Source: Herbaspirillum sp. alder98
GTDB lineage: Bacteria; Pseudomonadota; Gammaproteobacteria; Burkholderiales; Burkholderiaceae_D
Reading direction: 5' to 3'
NCBI RefSeq assembly: GCF_020179755.1
Contig: NZ_JAIUCY010000016.1
Coordinates: forward strand, 1 to 64,000
Length of the DNA stretch: 64,000 nucleotides
A program made the position numbers and the translations under genes. Below, piece after piece: positions 35,208 to 44,481 of this stretch. The notes beneath the pieces are model-generated. The model was not told where the DNA came from. It was given only the letters and a program-made list of their open reading frames with translations, and did no database searches. Numbering within the stretch: the stretch's first letter is position 1; each line of letters starts with the position of its first letter.

Positions 35208-36827
35208 TCAGCGGGCCGGCGCGGCGGCGCCGCTGGCCACCTTGGCGCCATTGTCGAACCAGGCGTTCTTCAGCGAGCTGTAGATCTGGTCGACGCCGGA
35301 GACGGTGTCTTTCAGGCTGGACGACTGCACCGTGAAGAAGTGCAGCTCAAGCAGCGGGATCGAGGGCAAGTCGGTCTGCACCCGCTGCTGGAATTTCTTG
35401 AACAACGCCACCCGCTCGGCCTGATCGGCCGAACCCTGCGCCTGCTGGATCAGGCGGTCCGCTTCGGCGCTACGATAACCGGAGGCATTGGTCCAGGGAA
35501 TGTTCTTGCCGATCGAATCGCTCCAATAGGCGCGGGTGACGCCCACCAGCGGATCGGCAAAGCCGGCGAACCAGACCACCGACAGGTCATAGTCGCGCTC
35601 GCCATAGACGCGCTTGGTGAAGGTCGGCGTATCCTGCGCGCGCACCGCGACCTCGATGCCGACCCGCTTCAACGCGGCGCGAATGAATTCGCCGCTGCGC
35701 TTGAAGTCATCGCCATACGGCAGGTAGTCGAGATTGATGCGCAGGCGCACGCCATCGGCGCCGCGCTTGAGACCTGCCTCGTCGAGCAGCGCTTCGGCCT
35801 TCTTGGGGTCGAACCCATACTGCGGCACGTCATTGGTATAGAACTGCTTGAGGGTGGACACCACCGGGCTGGTGGCGGGCTTGCCGAAGCCGTACCACAC
35901 CACCTTGTTGAAGGCATTGCGGTCGATCGCATAGGCCAGCGCCTGGCGCACCCGCACATCCTTGAAGTAAGGCTTGTCGACATTGACGTCGACGAACAGC
36001 CACGGCGAGATCCAGTCGTAACCACGCGTCTCCAGCTTCAGCGACGGCAGCTTGGCCAGCCGCTCGGCATCCTTCAGGGGCACCGGCGAGAAGGGCGCAT
36101 ATTGCACTTCGCCTTTTTCCAGCGCGGCGGCGCGAGCGCCTGCATCGGGCACGATCTTGAACACGATGCGATCCAGGTACGGCTTGCCGCGGTCCCAATA
36201 ATCAGGATTGCGCTCAAGCGTGATGTAGTTGCCGCGACTCCACTCCTTGAACACGAACGGACCGGTGCCGACCGGCTTATTGTTGTACGGATTATTGAGA
36301 ATGTCGGTGCCTTCGTAGAGATGCTTGGGCAGCACCTGCGCGCCATTGCTGTTGAGCGAACTCAAGACCGCCAGCGACGGTTCGCTGAAATGGATCACCA
36401 CCGTGTAGTCGTCCGGCGTATCGGTCGAGGTCACCTTGCTGAAGATAATCTGGTTGCGCGGGTGGATCTTCTTCCACACGTTTTCCAGCGTCCATTTGAC
36501 GTCGGCCGACGTGAACGGTTTGCCGTCATGCCACTTCACGCCGTGGCGCAAGTGGAAGGTCAGGGTCTTGCTGTCCCTGGACACTTCCCAGCGCTCGGCC
36601 AGGGCCGGACGCAACTTGAAGTCGTTGTCGTATTCCACCAGGCCGTCGAACACGTTGGCGCTGAAGAAACCGGTAGGCGATGCGGTATTGAGGGCCGAGG
36701 TCAGGATCACCGGCTCCGGCTGCAGGATGGCGGTCAGGGTGCCGCCAGGCGTGGCGGCCTGGGCGCCGATGCCGGCGGCCAGTGCCGCGCCTGCCAGCAG
36801 CGTATTGATCAGGATGCGTTTGAACAT
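35208..36827 (-). CDS. ABC transporter binding protein, family 5 (second of a tandem pair)
   Basis: 539 residues with a signal peptide ending AQAATPGG. SBP-5 signatures include PALAERWEVSRDSKTLTFHL, GVKWHDGKPFTSADVKWTLE and PVGTGPFVFKEWSRGNYI. It is highly similar to the protein of the next gene upstream (36853-38457), with the same ARVYGERDYDL, GKNIPWTNASGYR and LPSIPLLELHFFT blocks. Such a tandem pair suggests duplication with different ligands or affinities. Family 5 proteins bind peptides, nickel, opines or organosulfur compounds. Confidence 0.9.
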   Translation of the reverse strand: MFKRILINTLLAGAALAAGIGAQAATPGGTLTAILQPEPVILTSALNTASPTGFFSANVFDGLVEYDNDFKLRPALAERWEVSRDSKTLTFHLRHGVKWHDGKPFTSADVKWTLENVWKKIHPRNQIIFSKVTSTDTPDDYTVVIHFSEPSLAVLSSLNSNGAQVLPKHLYEGTDILNNPYNNKPVGTGPFVFKEWSRGNYITLERNPDYWDRGKPYLDRIVFKIVPDAGARAAALEKGEVQYAPFSPVPLKDAERLAKLPSLKLETRGYDWISPWLFVDVNVDKPYFKDVRVRQALAYAIDRNAFNKVVWYGFGKPATSPVVSTLKQFYTNDVPQYGFDPKKAEALLDEAGLKRGADGVRLRINLDYLPYGDDFKRSGEFIRAALKRVGIEVAVRAQDTPTFTKRVYGERDYDLSVVWFAGFADPLVGVTRAYWSDSIGKNIPWTNASGYRSAEADRLIQQAQGSADQAERVALFKKFQQRVQTDLPSIPLLELHFFTVQSSSLKDTVSGVDQIYSSLKNAWFDNGAKVASGAAAPAR

Positions 36828-36852
36828 GAGGTCTCTTTCGTCGGAGGATGCG

Positions 36853-38457
36853 TTACTGGGCCAGCCAGGCGTTCTTCAACGAACCTTGCGACTGGTCGCC
36901 CTGCTGCGTGATGCCATGCAGGCGCGGCGAATGGATGGTGAAGAAGTGCAATTCGATCAGCGGCAGCGTCGGCAATTCGGTCTGGGTAATCTGCTGGAAG
37001 CGCTTGAACAGCGCGATCCGTTCGGCCTGCGTGGCCGCACCCTGGGTCTGCTCGATGATCTGGTCGACCTCGGCATTGCGATAGCCGGAACTGTTGGTCC
37101 AGGGGACGTTCTTGCCGATCCAGCCCGACCAGTACATACGGGTCAGGCCGATCTGAGGATCGGGGAAGGAGGCGTTCCAGGTCAGCGCGGTATCGAAGTC
37201 GCGATCGCCATAGACGCGCTTGGTAAAGGCGGCCGTGTCCTGGCTGCGGATATTGACCTCGATGCCGACCCGCTTGAGCGACTGCTTCAGGTATTCGGCG
37301 CTGCGCCGATAGTCGTCGCCGTAGGGCAGATAGTCATTGCTGATGGTGAAGCGCACGCCATCGGCGCCGCGCTTGAAGCCGGCTTCGTCGAGCAGCGCCT
37401 CGGCCTTCCTGGTGTCGTAGGCATAGCGCGGCACGCTGGGGTCGAAGAACTGGGTCAGCGTGGTCGGCACGATCGATACCGCCGGCTTGCCGTAGCCATA
37501 CCAGACCACCTTGTTGAGGCCCTCGGGATTGGCGGCATGCGCGATGGCACGGCGCACGCGCACATCCTTGAGGTACTTGTTGTCGAGGTTGTAGTCGAGA
37601 TACAGCACGGGAGACGACCACTGGTAGCCATTGGTCTCGACCTTGACCTTGCCCGACTGCGCCAGGCGTTGCGCTTCCTTCGGTGGCACCGGGCTGAAGA
37701 CGGCGTATTGCGCCTCGCCGTTTTCCAGCAACGCGGCACGGGCGCCGGCGTCGGGCACCACCTTGAAGATGATGCGATCGAGGTAGGGCTTACCACGGTC
37801 CCAGTAATCGGGGTTGCGTTCCAGAGTGATGTAACTGCCTCGGTTCCATTCCTTGAAGACAAACGCGCCGGTACCGATCGGCTTGTTGTTATTGGGATTG
37901 TTGAGCACGTCGGTACCCTCGTAGAGATGCTTGGGCAATACCGGTGCGCCCCACGAATTGAGCGTCGACAACAGCGCCAGCGACGGCTTGGTGAAGCGGA
38001 ACACCGCCGTCAGTTCATCCGGCGTGTCGACCTGAGTCAGGTTGACCAGGATTGCCTTGTTGCGCGGGTGCAGCGTCTTCCACACGTTCTCGACCGACCA
38101 TTTGACATCGGCTGCGGTGAACGGCTTGCCGTCATGCCACTTCACGCCGGGACGCAGGTGGAAAGTGATCGCCAGGCCATCCTTGGACACTTCCCAGCGC
38201 TGCGCCAGCTGGCCGTGCGGCTTAAGTTCGTTGTCGTAGCTGAGCAGGCCGTCGTAGACATTGGTGGCGATCAGCGAAGTCGGCTGCGCCGTATTGACCG
38301 CGCCGGTCAGGGTCACCGGTTCCGGCTGGACCACCGCCAGCAAGGTGCCGCCCGGCCTGGGCGTCGGTTCGGCCGCCTGCGCGGCGCCGGCGACCAGGGC
38401 CGGCAGGATGAAACTGGCCAGGCGCGCGGCCGGGCGTGAGAAGAATCGATTGTGCAT
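36853..38457 (-). CDS. ABC transporter binding protein, family 5 (first of a tandem pair)
   Basis: 534 residues with a signal peptide ending GAAQAAEPTP. It matches its neighbour block for block: GLLSYDNELKPHGQLAQRWE, GVKWHDGKPFTAADVKWSVENVW and FKEWNRGSYITLERNPDYWDRGKP. Differences lie mainly in the ligand pocket regions, so the two may accept different substrates. It lies 132 bases after the SfnB-like gene and 25 bases before the second binding protein gene. Confidence 0.9.
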   Translation of the reverse strand: MHNRFFSRPAARLASFILPALVAGAAQAAEPTPRPGGTLLAVVQPEPVTLTGAVNTAQPTSLIATNVYDGLLSYDNELKPHGQLAQRWEVSKDGLAITFHLRPGVKWHDGKPFTAADVKWSVENVWKTLHPRNKAILVNLTQVDTPDELTAVFRFTKPSLALLSTLNSWGAPVLPKHLYEGTDVLNNPNNNKPIGTGAFVFKEWNRGSYITLERNPDYWDRGKPYLDRIIFKVVPDAGARAALLENGEAQYAVFSPVPPKEAQRLAQSGKVKVETNGYQWSSPVLYLDYNLDNKYLKDVRVRRAIAHAANPEGLNKVVWYGYGKPAVSIVPTTLTQFFDPSVPRYAYDTRKAEALLDEAGFKRGADGVRFTISNDYLPYGDDYRRSAEYLKQSLKRVGIEVNIRSQDTAAFTKRVYGDRDFDTALTWNASFPDPQIGLTRMYWSGWIGKNVPWTNSSGYRNAEVDQIIEQTQGAATQAERIALFKRFQQITQTELPTLPLIELHFFTIHSPRLHGITQQGDQSQGSLKNAWLAQ

Positions 38458-38589
38458 GTCTTGTTGTTGTCGGGGTTGGCCGCGCGAGCGGCGCGACGCC
38501 CACCGCGCGTGGCGCGCCGTGGGCGGTGGCAGGAAGCAGCAGATCAGGCGAACAGTTTCAACATCGCCACGCAGAGGGTCGCGTGTGCA

Positions 38590-39831
38590 TCACAGCGCGC
38601 CGTGCCGGGGTGGTTTCTGGTCGTTGAGGTAGTAGTTGCCGATGGCGTGATACTTCCAGCGCACCGGGTCATGCAGGGTATGGGTGCGGGCATTGCGCCA
38701 GTGGCGATCGAAGTTGTGCTCGGCCAGCGTCGATTGCGATCCGGCCAATTCGAACAGCTTGCTGCCGACCGCCAGCGACACGTCGTTGGTCAGCACGCGG
38801 GCCTCGGCCACCGCAATCGAGGCCGCCGCCACGCTGTCTTCGGTGGGCTCGGCGGCGGCGGCGTCGACGTAGCGACCGGCGCGTTGCAACAAGGCTTCGG
38901 CGGCGTGCAGCTGGATCGTCAGGTCGCCCACTTCGCGAATCGTCAACGGGTCGTCGCCGGCCCGTTCGACGCCGCTGTCGATCCAGGGACGCGAACGGGT
39001 CCTGACGAATTCGATCAGGTCGCGATACGCGCCGCGGGCGATGCCGAGATCGATGGCGGCATGCTGGATCTGCGCCATCGGACCGATCTGGGTCGGACGC
39101 GAGAAGGCCGACGCAAACCCGATGACGGCATCGGCCGGCACCTGCACGTTCTCGAACACGGCGCTGCCGCTGCCGGTGGTGCGCTGGCCAAACCCGGACC
39201 AGTCGTCGATGATGGTCAGCCCCGGCGCGTGACGCGGCACGATGGCCAGTTGCTGCACGCCGGCTTCATCGATCACCGAGGTCGGCACCCAGTCCGCATA
39301 CAAGGCGCCGGTGGCGTAGAACTTGCGGCCATTGATGCGATAGCCCGGACCGTCCGGATCACGCGCCAGGCTGGTCTTGCGCTCATGCGAGGTGCGGGTG
39401 CCCAGTTCGGCCAGGGCGTTGCCCAGGCGGTCGCCCTGCAGCACGCGCTCGAAGAAGAAACGCTTCTGCGATTCGTTGCCGTTGACCCGGATCAGCTCGA
39501 CTGCATAGAAATGGTTTTGCGGAATCTGGCCGATCGAGCCGTCGGCGGCCGAGATGATCGCGATCACTTCGGCCAGGGTGCCATACGACACGCCGGCGCC
39601 GCCGTACTCGCGCGGCACCGTGATACCCCACAGGCCAGAGCGCACGTAGCGCTCCAGCTCATCCCAGGGCAGCTTGCGCTCGCGGTCGCGCAACGCTGCT
39701 TCGACGGCGAAGTCGGCGGCCAGCCTGTGCGCCACCGACAGCGCTTCGGCGTCGTCGCGGATGCGGGCCACGATGCGCGGCGCGGAGGCGGCTGGGCGGG
39801 TTTCGGAAATGGCGGTGGCGGTCTGCGTCAT
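38590..39831 (-). CDS. SfnB-like acyl-CoA dehydrogenase-family oxidoreductase (copy 2)
   Basis: 413 residues. SGLWGITVPREYGGAGVSYGTL, SIGQIPQNHF and INGRKFYATGALYADW place it with the SfnB/DszC acyl-CoA dehydrogenase-like enzymes, which use reduced flavin to act on sulfur compounds. FGQRTTGSGSAVFENV is the typical flavin-site region and WRNARTHTLHDPVRWK the C-terminal signature. A paralogue is encoded 34 bases upstream. Together with the LLM monooxygenase it suggests stepwise oxidation of a sulfone or sulfonate. Confidence 0.85.
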   Translation of the reverse strand: MTQTATAISETRPAASAPRIVARIRDDAEALSVAHRLAADFAVEAALRDRERKLPWDELERYVRSGLWGITVPREYGGAGVSYGTLAEVIAIISAADGSIGQIPQNHFYAVELIRVNGNESQKRFFFERVLQGDRLGNALAELGTRTSHERKTSLARDPDGPGYRINGRKFYATGALYADWVPTSVIDEAGVQQLAIVPRHAPGLTIIDDWSGFGQRTTGSGSAVFENVQVPADAVIGFASAFSRPTQIGPMAQIQHAAIDLGIARGAYRDLIEFVRTRSRPWIDSGVERAGDDPLTIREVGDLTIQLHAAEALLQRAGRYVDAAAAEPTEDSVAAASIAVAEARVLTNDVSLAVGSKLFELAGSQSTLAEHNFDRHWRNARTHTLHDPVRWKYHAIGNYYLNDQKPPRHGAL

Positions 39832-39865
39832 GGTCTGGTGCCCTGGCAATGAATCGAATGAAATC

Positions 39866-41113
39866 TCAGCTCCACGAATGGCGCGGCGGCGCCACCTCGT
39901 TGAGGTAATAGTTACCCACGGCGTGAACCTTCCAGCGCACCGGGTCATGCAGCGTGTGCACCCGCGCATTGCGCCAGTGGCGGTCGAGGTTGTGGGCTGC
40001 CAGCGTGGCTTGCGAGCCGGCCAGCTCGAACAGTTTTTCGGACGCGTGCAGCGACAGTTCGGTCGACCACACCTTGGCCTCGGCCACCACCACCGAGGCC
40101 TGCGCCATCTGCGCGAAGCTGATGGTCTCGGGCAGGTCGTCGATGAAGCGTGCAGCACGGTCGAGCAGCGCGTCGCTGGCGTGCAGCCGCACCTTGAGGT
40201 CGCCGATTTCACGAATGATGTAGGGGTCGTCGCCGGCGCGCTCGACGCCGCTGTCGGCATAGGGCCGCGAGCGGGTACGCACGAAGTCGATGGCGTCGCG
40301 CACGGCAGCGTGCGCAATGCCGACGTCGATGGCGGCCTGGATCAGTTGCGACACCGGGCCGATGTCGTTGGGCTGCTGCAGGATGTCCTTGACGTGCAGC
40401 ACCTGCGAGGCCGGCACGCGCACCCGTTCGAACACCACGCTGCCGCTGGCGGTGGTGCGCTGGCCGAAGCTGGACCAGTCATCCACCACCCGCAGACCGG
40501 GTGCGTCGGCGCGGTTGTAGACAAACAGCGGGCTGCCGTCGTCGGCCACGGCGCGACTGGGGATCCAGTGCGCGTACAGGGCGCCGGTCGAATAGAAACG
40601 GGTGCCGGTCAACAGGTAGCTGCCGTCGCCGGCGGTGAGGTCGCGCTCGGCGCGGGTCCGCACGTCGAGTACGTTCTTGCTGTTGCGCTCGGGGCCGGCG
40701 TTGCCGAAGCGTGCGCCGTTCAATGCCTCTTCGAAGAAGAAGCGCTTCTGGGCGTCGCTGCCGGCGGTGGCAATGACGTTCAGGTTGCCGAAGTGGTTCT
40801 GCGGAATCTGGCCGATCGAGGGGTCGGCGGCAGAAATGATCTTGAAGACTTCGGCGATGGTCGCCCACGAAGCGCCGATGCCGCCGTACTCGCGCGGCAC
40901 GCCGATGGCCCACAGGCCGCTCTGCGAGAAGTGCTCGATCTCGTGCACCGGCAGTCGGCGCTGGCGGTCGCGCTCGGCCGCCTCGACCGCAAATTCGGCG
41001 GCCAGCGCATGGGCGCGCTGCAACGCTTCGGCCTCGCTGGCGATGCGATGGGCGCGCCGGCCGCTGATTTGGGCGGCCTGGCGCACGTGCGTGGCTTGGA
41101 TCTGCGCGGACAT
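39866..41113 (-). CDS. SfnB-like acyl-CoA dehydrogenase-family oxidoreductase (copy 1)
   Basis: 415 residues with the same block order as its downstream paralogue: SGLWAIGVPREYGGIGASWAT, SIGQIPQNHFGN, LTGTRFYSTGALYAHW, WSSFGQRTTASGSVVF and WRNARVHTLHDPVRWK. It opens the operon. Differences from copy 2 cluster in the substrate-facing positions, so the pair may act on different intermediates. It is transcribed away from the MFS gene at 41365, with a 251-base shared promoter region. Confidence 0.85.
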   Translation of the reverse strand: MSAQIQATHVRQAAQISGRRAHRIASEAEALQRAHALAAEFAVEAAERDRQRRLPVHEIEHFSQSGLWAIGVPREYGGIGASWATIAEVFKIISAADPSIGQIPQNHFGNLNVIATAGSDAQKRFFFEEALNGARFGNAGPERNSKNVLDVRTRAERDLTAGDGSYLLTGTRFYSTGALYAHWIPSRAVADDGSPLFVYNRADAPGLRVVDDWSSFGQRTTASGSVVFERVRVPASQVLHVKDILQQPNDIGPVSQLIQAAIDVGIAHAAVRDAIDFVRTRSRPYADSGVERAGDDPYIIREIGDLKVRLHASDALLDRAARFIDDLPETISFAQMAQASVVVAEAKVWSTELSLHASEKLFELAGSQATLAAHNLDRHWRNARVHTLHDPVRWKVHAVGNYYLNEVAPPRHSWS

Positions 41114-41364
41114 ACTCGATGTTCCTTCCGGGGAGCAGGCCAGGGTCGGCCTTGGGGAGGATCATTAAAGCCTAGCGCACCTCTTTTACGAACTAAGCAT
41201 TCTGCATGTGCTTGCTTGGAAATCTCATGCTGCATTTTTTGCAGATCGATATGCGGCGAGCGATCTTGGCGGTTTGCAGTAAACTCGGACCCGCGCACCA
41301 AAAAGACTAATAAACGAATGTGCGCAGCCAAGACCTGACAACAGTCCAATAAGAAAGAGACCCC
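41114..41364. promoter_or_regulatory. Divergent promoter region of organosulfur operon and MFS gene
   Basis: A 251-base region between divergent genes, AT-richer than the surrounding DNA around 41175-41330. It contains a small inverted repeat, CTGCATTTTTTGCAG (41232-41246). AT-rich divergent regions suit LysR-type regulators such as CysB or Cbl, but I cannot define a site or a clear -35/-10 pair. Confidence 0.45.
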
Positions 41365-42579
41365 ATGTTTCGAACCGATCGCGCTCCCGATCTCAAGACC
41401 GTCCTGATTGCCAGCGGCGTGGTGCTGACCCTGGCCATGGGCGTGCGCCACGGCCTGGGCTTCTGGCTGCAGCCGATCTCGCAGACGCATGGCTGGACCC
41501 GCGAGACCTTCTCGCTGGCACTGGCATTGCAGAACCTGCTGTGGGGCGCCTTCGGCCCCTTTGCCGGCATGGCATGCGACCGTATCGGTACGGCGCGGGT
41601 GATCGTGCTGGGCGCCTTCCTGTACGCCGCCGGCCTGCTGTGGATGGCATTGGTGTCGCAGCCGGCGCTGTTCGTGATCGGCTCCGGCGTGTTGATCGGC
41701 GCGGCGCTGGCCTGTACCGCCTTCGGCGCCGTGTCGGGCATCGTCGGCCGCAGCGCGCCGCCCGAGAAGCGCTCATGGGCGTTCGGCATTTCATCGGCGG
41801 CGGGCTCGTTCGGCCAGTTCCTGATGATGCCGGTGGAGCAACAACTGATCTCGATTACCGGCTGGCAACATGCCTTCTTCTGGCTCGCCGGGCTGGTGCT
41901 GCTGTTGATGCTGCCGATGGCGCTGCGCCTGAAGGAACCGCCGCCGGTGGCCAGCACATCCGACCAGAGCATCGGCCAGGCCATCCGCGAAGCCTTCGGT
42001 CATCGCTCGTTCATCCTGTTGCTGTCGGGCTATTTCGTGTGCGGCTTCCAGGTCGTGTTCATCGGCGCGCACCTGCCGTCCTACCTCAAGGACAAGGGCA
42101 TCATGAACCCCAACGTGGCGGTGCTGGCGCTGGCCCTGATCGGCCTGTTCAATATCTTCGGTTCGTACTACGCCGGCAAGCTGGGCGGGATGCTGCCCAA
42201 GCGTTACCTGCTGGCTGCCATCTACGGCTTGCGCACGGTGGTCATCGGCCTGTTCCTGCTGGCGCCGCTGTCATCAGTGTCGGTCTACCTGTTCGCCGCC
42301 GGCATGGGCTTGCTTTGGCTGTCGACGGTGCCGTTGACCAATGGCATCGTGGCCGGCATCTTCGGCGTCAAGTACCTGTCGATGCTGTCGGGCTTCGTGT
42401 TCTTCTCGCACCAGGTGGGCAGCTTTCTCGGGGTCTGGCTGGGCGGCTGGCTGTTTACCCGCCAGGGCAGCTATGACACGGTGTGGGGCATCACCCTGGC
42501 GCTGGGCGTGTTCGCCGCATTGATCAACCTGCCGCTGCGCGAACAGGCCATCGCGCGCGGGCCGGTGGCGGTGCGCTGA
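41365..42579 (+). CDS. MFS transporter (OFA/MCT-like)
   Basis: 404 residues with 12 membrane helices. GVRHGLGFWLQPISQTHGWTRETFSLALALQNL and GPFAGMACDRIGTARVIVLGA (loop 2-3 MFS motif) typify carboxylate-type MFS permeases. It lies divergent from the organosulfur operon and may import or export a related organic acid or sulfonate. Its TGA overlaps the ATG of the next small gene. Confidence 0.85.
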   Translation: MFRTDRAPDLKTVLIASGVVLTLAMGVRHGLGFWLQPISQTHGWTRETFSLALALQNLLWGAFGPFAGMACDRIGTARVIVLGAFLYAAGLLWMALVSQPALFVIGSGVLIGAALACTAFGAVSGIVGRSAPPEKRSWAFGISSAAGSFGQFLMMPVEQQLISITGWQHAFFWLAGLVLLLMLPMALRLKEPPPVASTSDQSIGQAIREAFGHRSFILLLSGYFVCGFQVVFIGAHLPSYLKDKGIMNPNVAVLALALIGLFNIFGSYYAGKLGGMLPKRYLLAAIYGLRTVVIGLFLLAPLSSVSVYLFAAGMGLLWLSTVPLTNGIVAGIFGVKYLSMLSGFVFFSHQVGSFLGVWLGGWLFTRQGSYDTVWGITLALGVFAALINLPLREQAIARGPVAVR

Positions 42580-42695
42580 TGCGCCGCCCGCTGATTGCGG
42601 TGCTGGTGGCAGGCACGCTGGCGGCGATCTTCGCCGCCTATCTGCGGCCCGGCTTCGTGGTCGACCTGGCCAATCGCATCATGCTGTGTTTCTGA
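42579..42695 (+). CDS. Small membrane protein, 38 residues
   Basis: The ATG at 42579 overlaps the MFS stop as TGATG, so it is coupled to that gene. It encodes one hydrophobic helix (LIAVLVAGTLAAIFAAYL) between a basic start (MRRP) and the tail RPGFVVDLANRIMLCF. The amphipathic end and coupling suggest a small partner or regulator of the transporter. I do not recognise the family. Confidence 0.55.
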   Translation: MRRPLIAVLVAGTLAAIFAAYLRPGFVVDLANRIMLCF

Positions 42696-42704
42696 ACGGG
42701 TAGA

Positions 42705-42962
42705 ATGATGCAATCAACAACAGCGGCACCCGCCTCACCGATTCTGTCCATGCTCAGCCTTACCGATCTCGAAGAAGCCATCAACTACTGGCGCCTGCAG
42801 CGTCCCGCCACCGGCGAGGAATGCGCGCTTTCGCCCGAGGTCAATGCACTGGCCGGGCCGTACGCGATGATGATCTTCGAGGGCCGCCATGACGTGGCCA
42901 TCGATGCGCTCGACGCCCAGGCTCGTCAGCTGGTGCAGGCCTGGCGGGCGACACGCGGTTGA
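42705..42962 (+). CDS. DUF3717-family protein
   Basis: 85 residues. LSLTDLEEAINYWRLQRPA and LSPEVNALAGPYAMMIFEGRHDVAIDAL fit the small betaproteobacterial DUF3717 family as I remember it; the function is unknown. The first 15 residues are low complexity, so translation may instead begin at the Met at 42750. It lies 9 bases after the small membrane-protein gene. Confidence 0.7.
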   Translation: MMQSTTAAPASPILSMLSLTDLEEAINYWRLQRPATGEECALSPEVNALAGPYAMMIFEGRHDVAIDALDAQARQLVQAWRATRG

Positions 42963-43015
42963 GCTCGGCCCCGTACCAGCCCGGCTGAACGTTTGCGCCG
43001 GGTCCGCGTCTGTTT

Positions 43016-43027
43016 TGTATTGCACAA
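43016..43027. promoter_or_regulatory. Near-match to PhaR operator, upstream of patatin gene
   Basis: TGTATTGCACAA, 15 bases before the patatin start. It fits TGCRNYGCASMA in 11 of 12 positions (T for C at position 3). Its position over or near the ribosome site would suit a repressor. Confidence 0.45.
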
Positions 43028-43041
43028 AAGAAGGCAGGTCC

Positions 43042-44259
43042 ATGCGCAAGCTTCCCGAACAGTCCGCCGGCGCCCGCAAGCCGGTGTCTCCCGCTACCGC
43101 CCGTTCGCCCCGGCTGTCTGCCGGCACCCGCCCGCAGGTAGCGCTGGTGCTGCAGGGCGGCGGTGCGCTCGGCGCCTACCAGGCCGGCGTCTACCAGGCG
43201 CTGCATGAAAACGGCCTGTCGCCGGACTGGGTGGTGGGCACTTCGATTGGCGCCATCAACGCCGCCATCATCGCCGGCAATCCGCCCGAGACCCGCGTCG
43301 AGCGGCTGCGCCAGTTCTGGGACACGGTGTCCCATCCCGACCTGTTCGACCTGAGCCAGGTGCCCGACAGCCTGCGCCTGCTGTCGACCCGGCTGACCAC
43401 GCTGGACACCTTCGTGCGCGGCGCGCCGGGCTTCTTCCGCCCGCGCCCCCTGAATCCATTCGCGCTCGGCCTGCCGGTGCCGCCCGAGGACGCCAGCTTC
43501 TACAGCACGGCCGAGCTCGAACAGACGCTGCTGCGCCTGGTCGACTTCGACTACCTGAACCAGACCGATGGCATGCGCCTGACGGTCAGCGCGGTGCGCG
43601 TCACCTGTGGCACGCTGGCCAAGTTCGATTCGTCGCGCGACCGCATCGGCCCCGAGCACATCATGGCCAGCGGCGCCCTGCCCCCGGCATTTGCCCCGGT
43701 CCGCATCGACGGCGAGCTGTACTGGGATGGCGGCCTGTATTCCAATACGCCGCTCGAAGCGGTGCTGGGCGATGAGCCGCGCGCCGATACCCTGTGCCTG
43801 ATGGTCGATTTGTGGCACGCCGATGGTCCCGAACCGACCACGCTGGAAGAAGTCCAGACGCGCGAAAAGGATGTCACCTTTGCATCGCGCTCGCAGCGTC
43901 ATATCGAGGCGTACCTGAAGCAGCACCACCTGCGCTGCGCCGCGCACGCCCTGTACCAGCGGCTGCCGCCCAAGATGCTGAGCGCCACCGATCGCCAGAT
44001 GATGGCTGAGCTGGGCGCCGACACCACCATTCATATCGTCCGCCTGCCCTACGCCGGACGCGACTGGAACATGGCCTCCAAGGACGCCAATTTCGCCCGC
44101 GGCTCGGTGGCCTGGCGCTGGGAACAGGGTTATCAGGACGGCCTGCGGGGTATCGAGGTCAGCGCCGGCTGTGAATTCGAATCCGACCAGGCGGGCATTG
44201 TGGTGCATGATCTGCCCGAGGGTTCGAGCAGCACAAAAGCGACCGAACGTTCGTCCTGA
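43042..44259 (+). CDS. Patatin-like phospholipase (DUF3734 type)
   Basis: 405 residues. The patatin site is complete: oxyanion motif LQGGGALGAYQAG, nucleophile GTSIG and the catalytic Asp in WDGGLYSN. A C-terminal DUF3734-like segment follows (about 300-390). Bacterial patatins hydrolyse acyl lipids, and members of this subgroup are often encoded beside polyhydroxybutyrate genes. Here the phasin gene lies 222 bases downstream, so a role at the granule or in membrane lipid turnover is possible. An AAGG site precedes the Met at 43042. Confidence 0.88.
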   Translation: MRKLPEQSAGARKPVSPATARSPRLSAGTRPQVALVLQGGGALGAYQAGVYQALHENGLSPDWVVGTSIGAINAAIIAGNPPETRVERLRQFWDTVSHPDLFDLSQVPDSLRLLSTRLTTLDTFVRGAPGFFRPRPLNPFALGLPVPPEDASFYSTAELEQTLLRLVDFDYLNQTDGMRLTVSAVRVTCGTLAKFDSSRDRIGPEHIMASGALPPAFAPVRIDGELYWDGGLYSNTPLEAVLGDEPRADTLCLMVDLWHADGPEPTTLEEVQTREKDVTFASRSQRHIEAYLKQHHLRCAAHALYQRLPPKMLSATDRQMMAELGADTTIHIVRLPYAGRDWNMASKDANFARGSVAWRWEQGYQDGLRGIEVSAGCEFESDQAGIVVHDLPEGSSSTKATERSS

Positions 44260-44322
44260 AACCGTTGCAGGCCACGCCCGTGGCGGCGTGGCAAAAAGCA
44301 GACGCGACCGTGGTGTGAATTG

Positions 44323-44334
44323 TGCGACGCACAA
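44323..44334. promoter_or_regulatory. PhaR-like operator, upstream site of phasin gene
   Basis: TGCGACGCACAA, a full match to TGCRNYGCASMA (the PhaR motif as I recall it from Herbaspirillum). It lies just before the predicted -35 box of the phasin promoter. Confidence 0.65.
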
Positions 44335-44341
44335 ATTTCAC

Positions 44342-44369
44342 TTGATTTCACCAAAGAAGGGCATAAAAT
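44342..44369 (+). promoter_or_regulatory. Sigma-70 promoter candidate of the phasin gene
   Basis: TTGATT (44342-44347) and TAAAAT (44364-44369) are separated by 16 bases. The pair is bracketed by two PhaR-like sites, so PhaR binding would block RNA polymerase until polyhydroxybutyrate titrates it away. Confidence 0.55.
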
Positions 44370-44378
44370 AGAATTTGT

Positions 44379-44390
44379 TGCGGCGCACAA
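44379..44390. promoter_or_regulatory. PhaR-like operator, downstream site of phasin gene
   Basis: TGCGGCGCACAA, a full match to TGCRNYGCASMA, 56 bases from the first site and just past the -10 box. Confidence 0.65.
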
Positions 44391-44481
44391 ATCACGATGA
44401 TCTGCTGATGTCTGATCCAATGCCGCTCCCGCGCCGGCTCGGCATATTGCATCACGGCTCATCAACACAAAGGAGATAACA

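Noticed and set aside
35175..38439. Long plus-strand frames over the binding-protein genes
   Set aside because: They mirror the two SBP-5 genes, which have signal peptides and full family motifs.
36853..38457. Tandem SBP-5 genes as an assembly duplication
   Set aside because: The two differ at many positions throughout, including signal peptides, so they are true paralogues.
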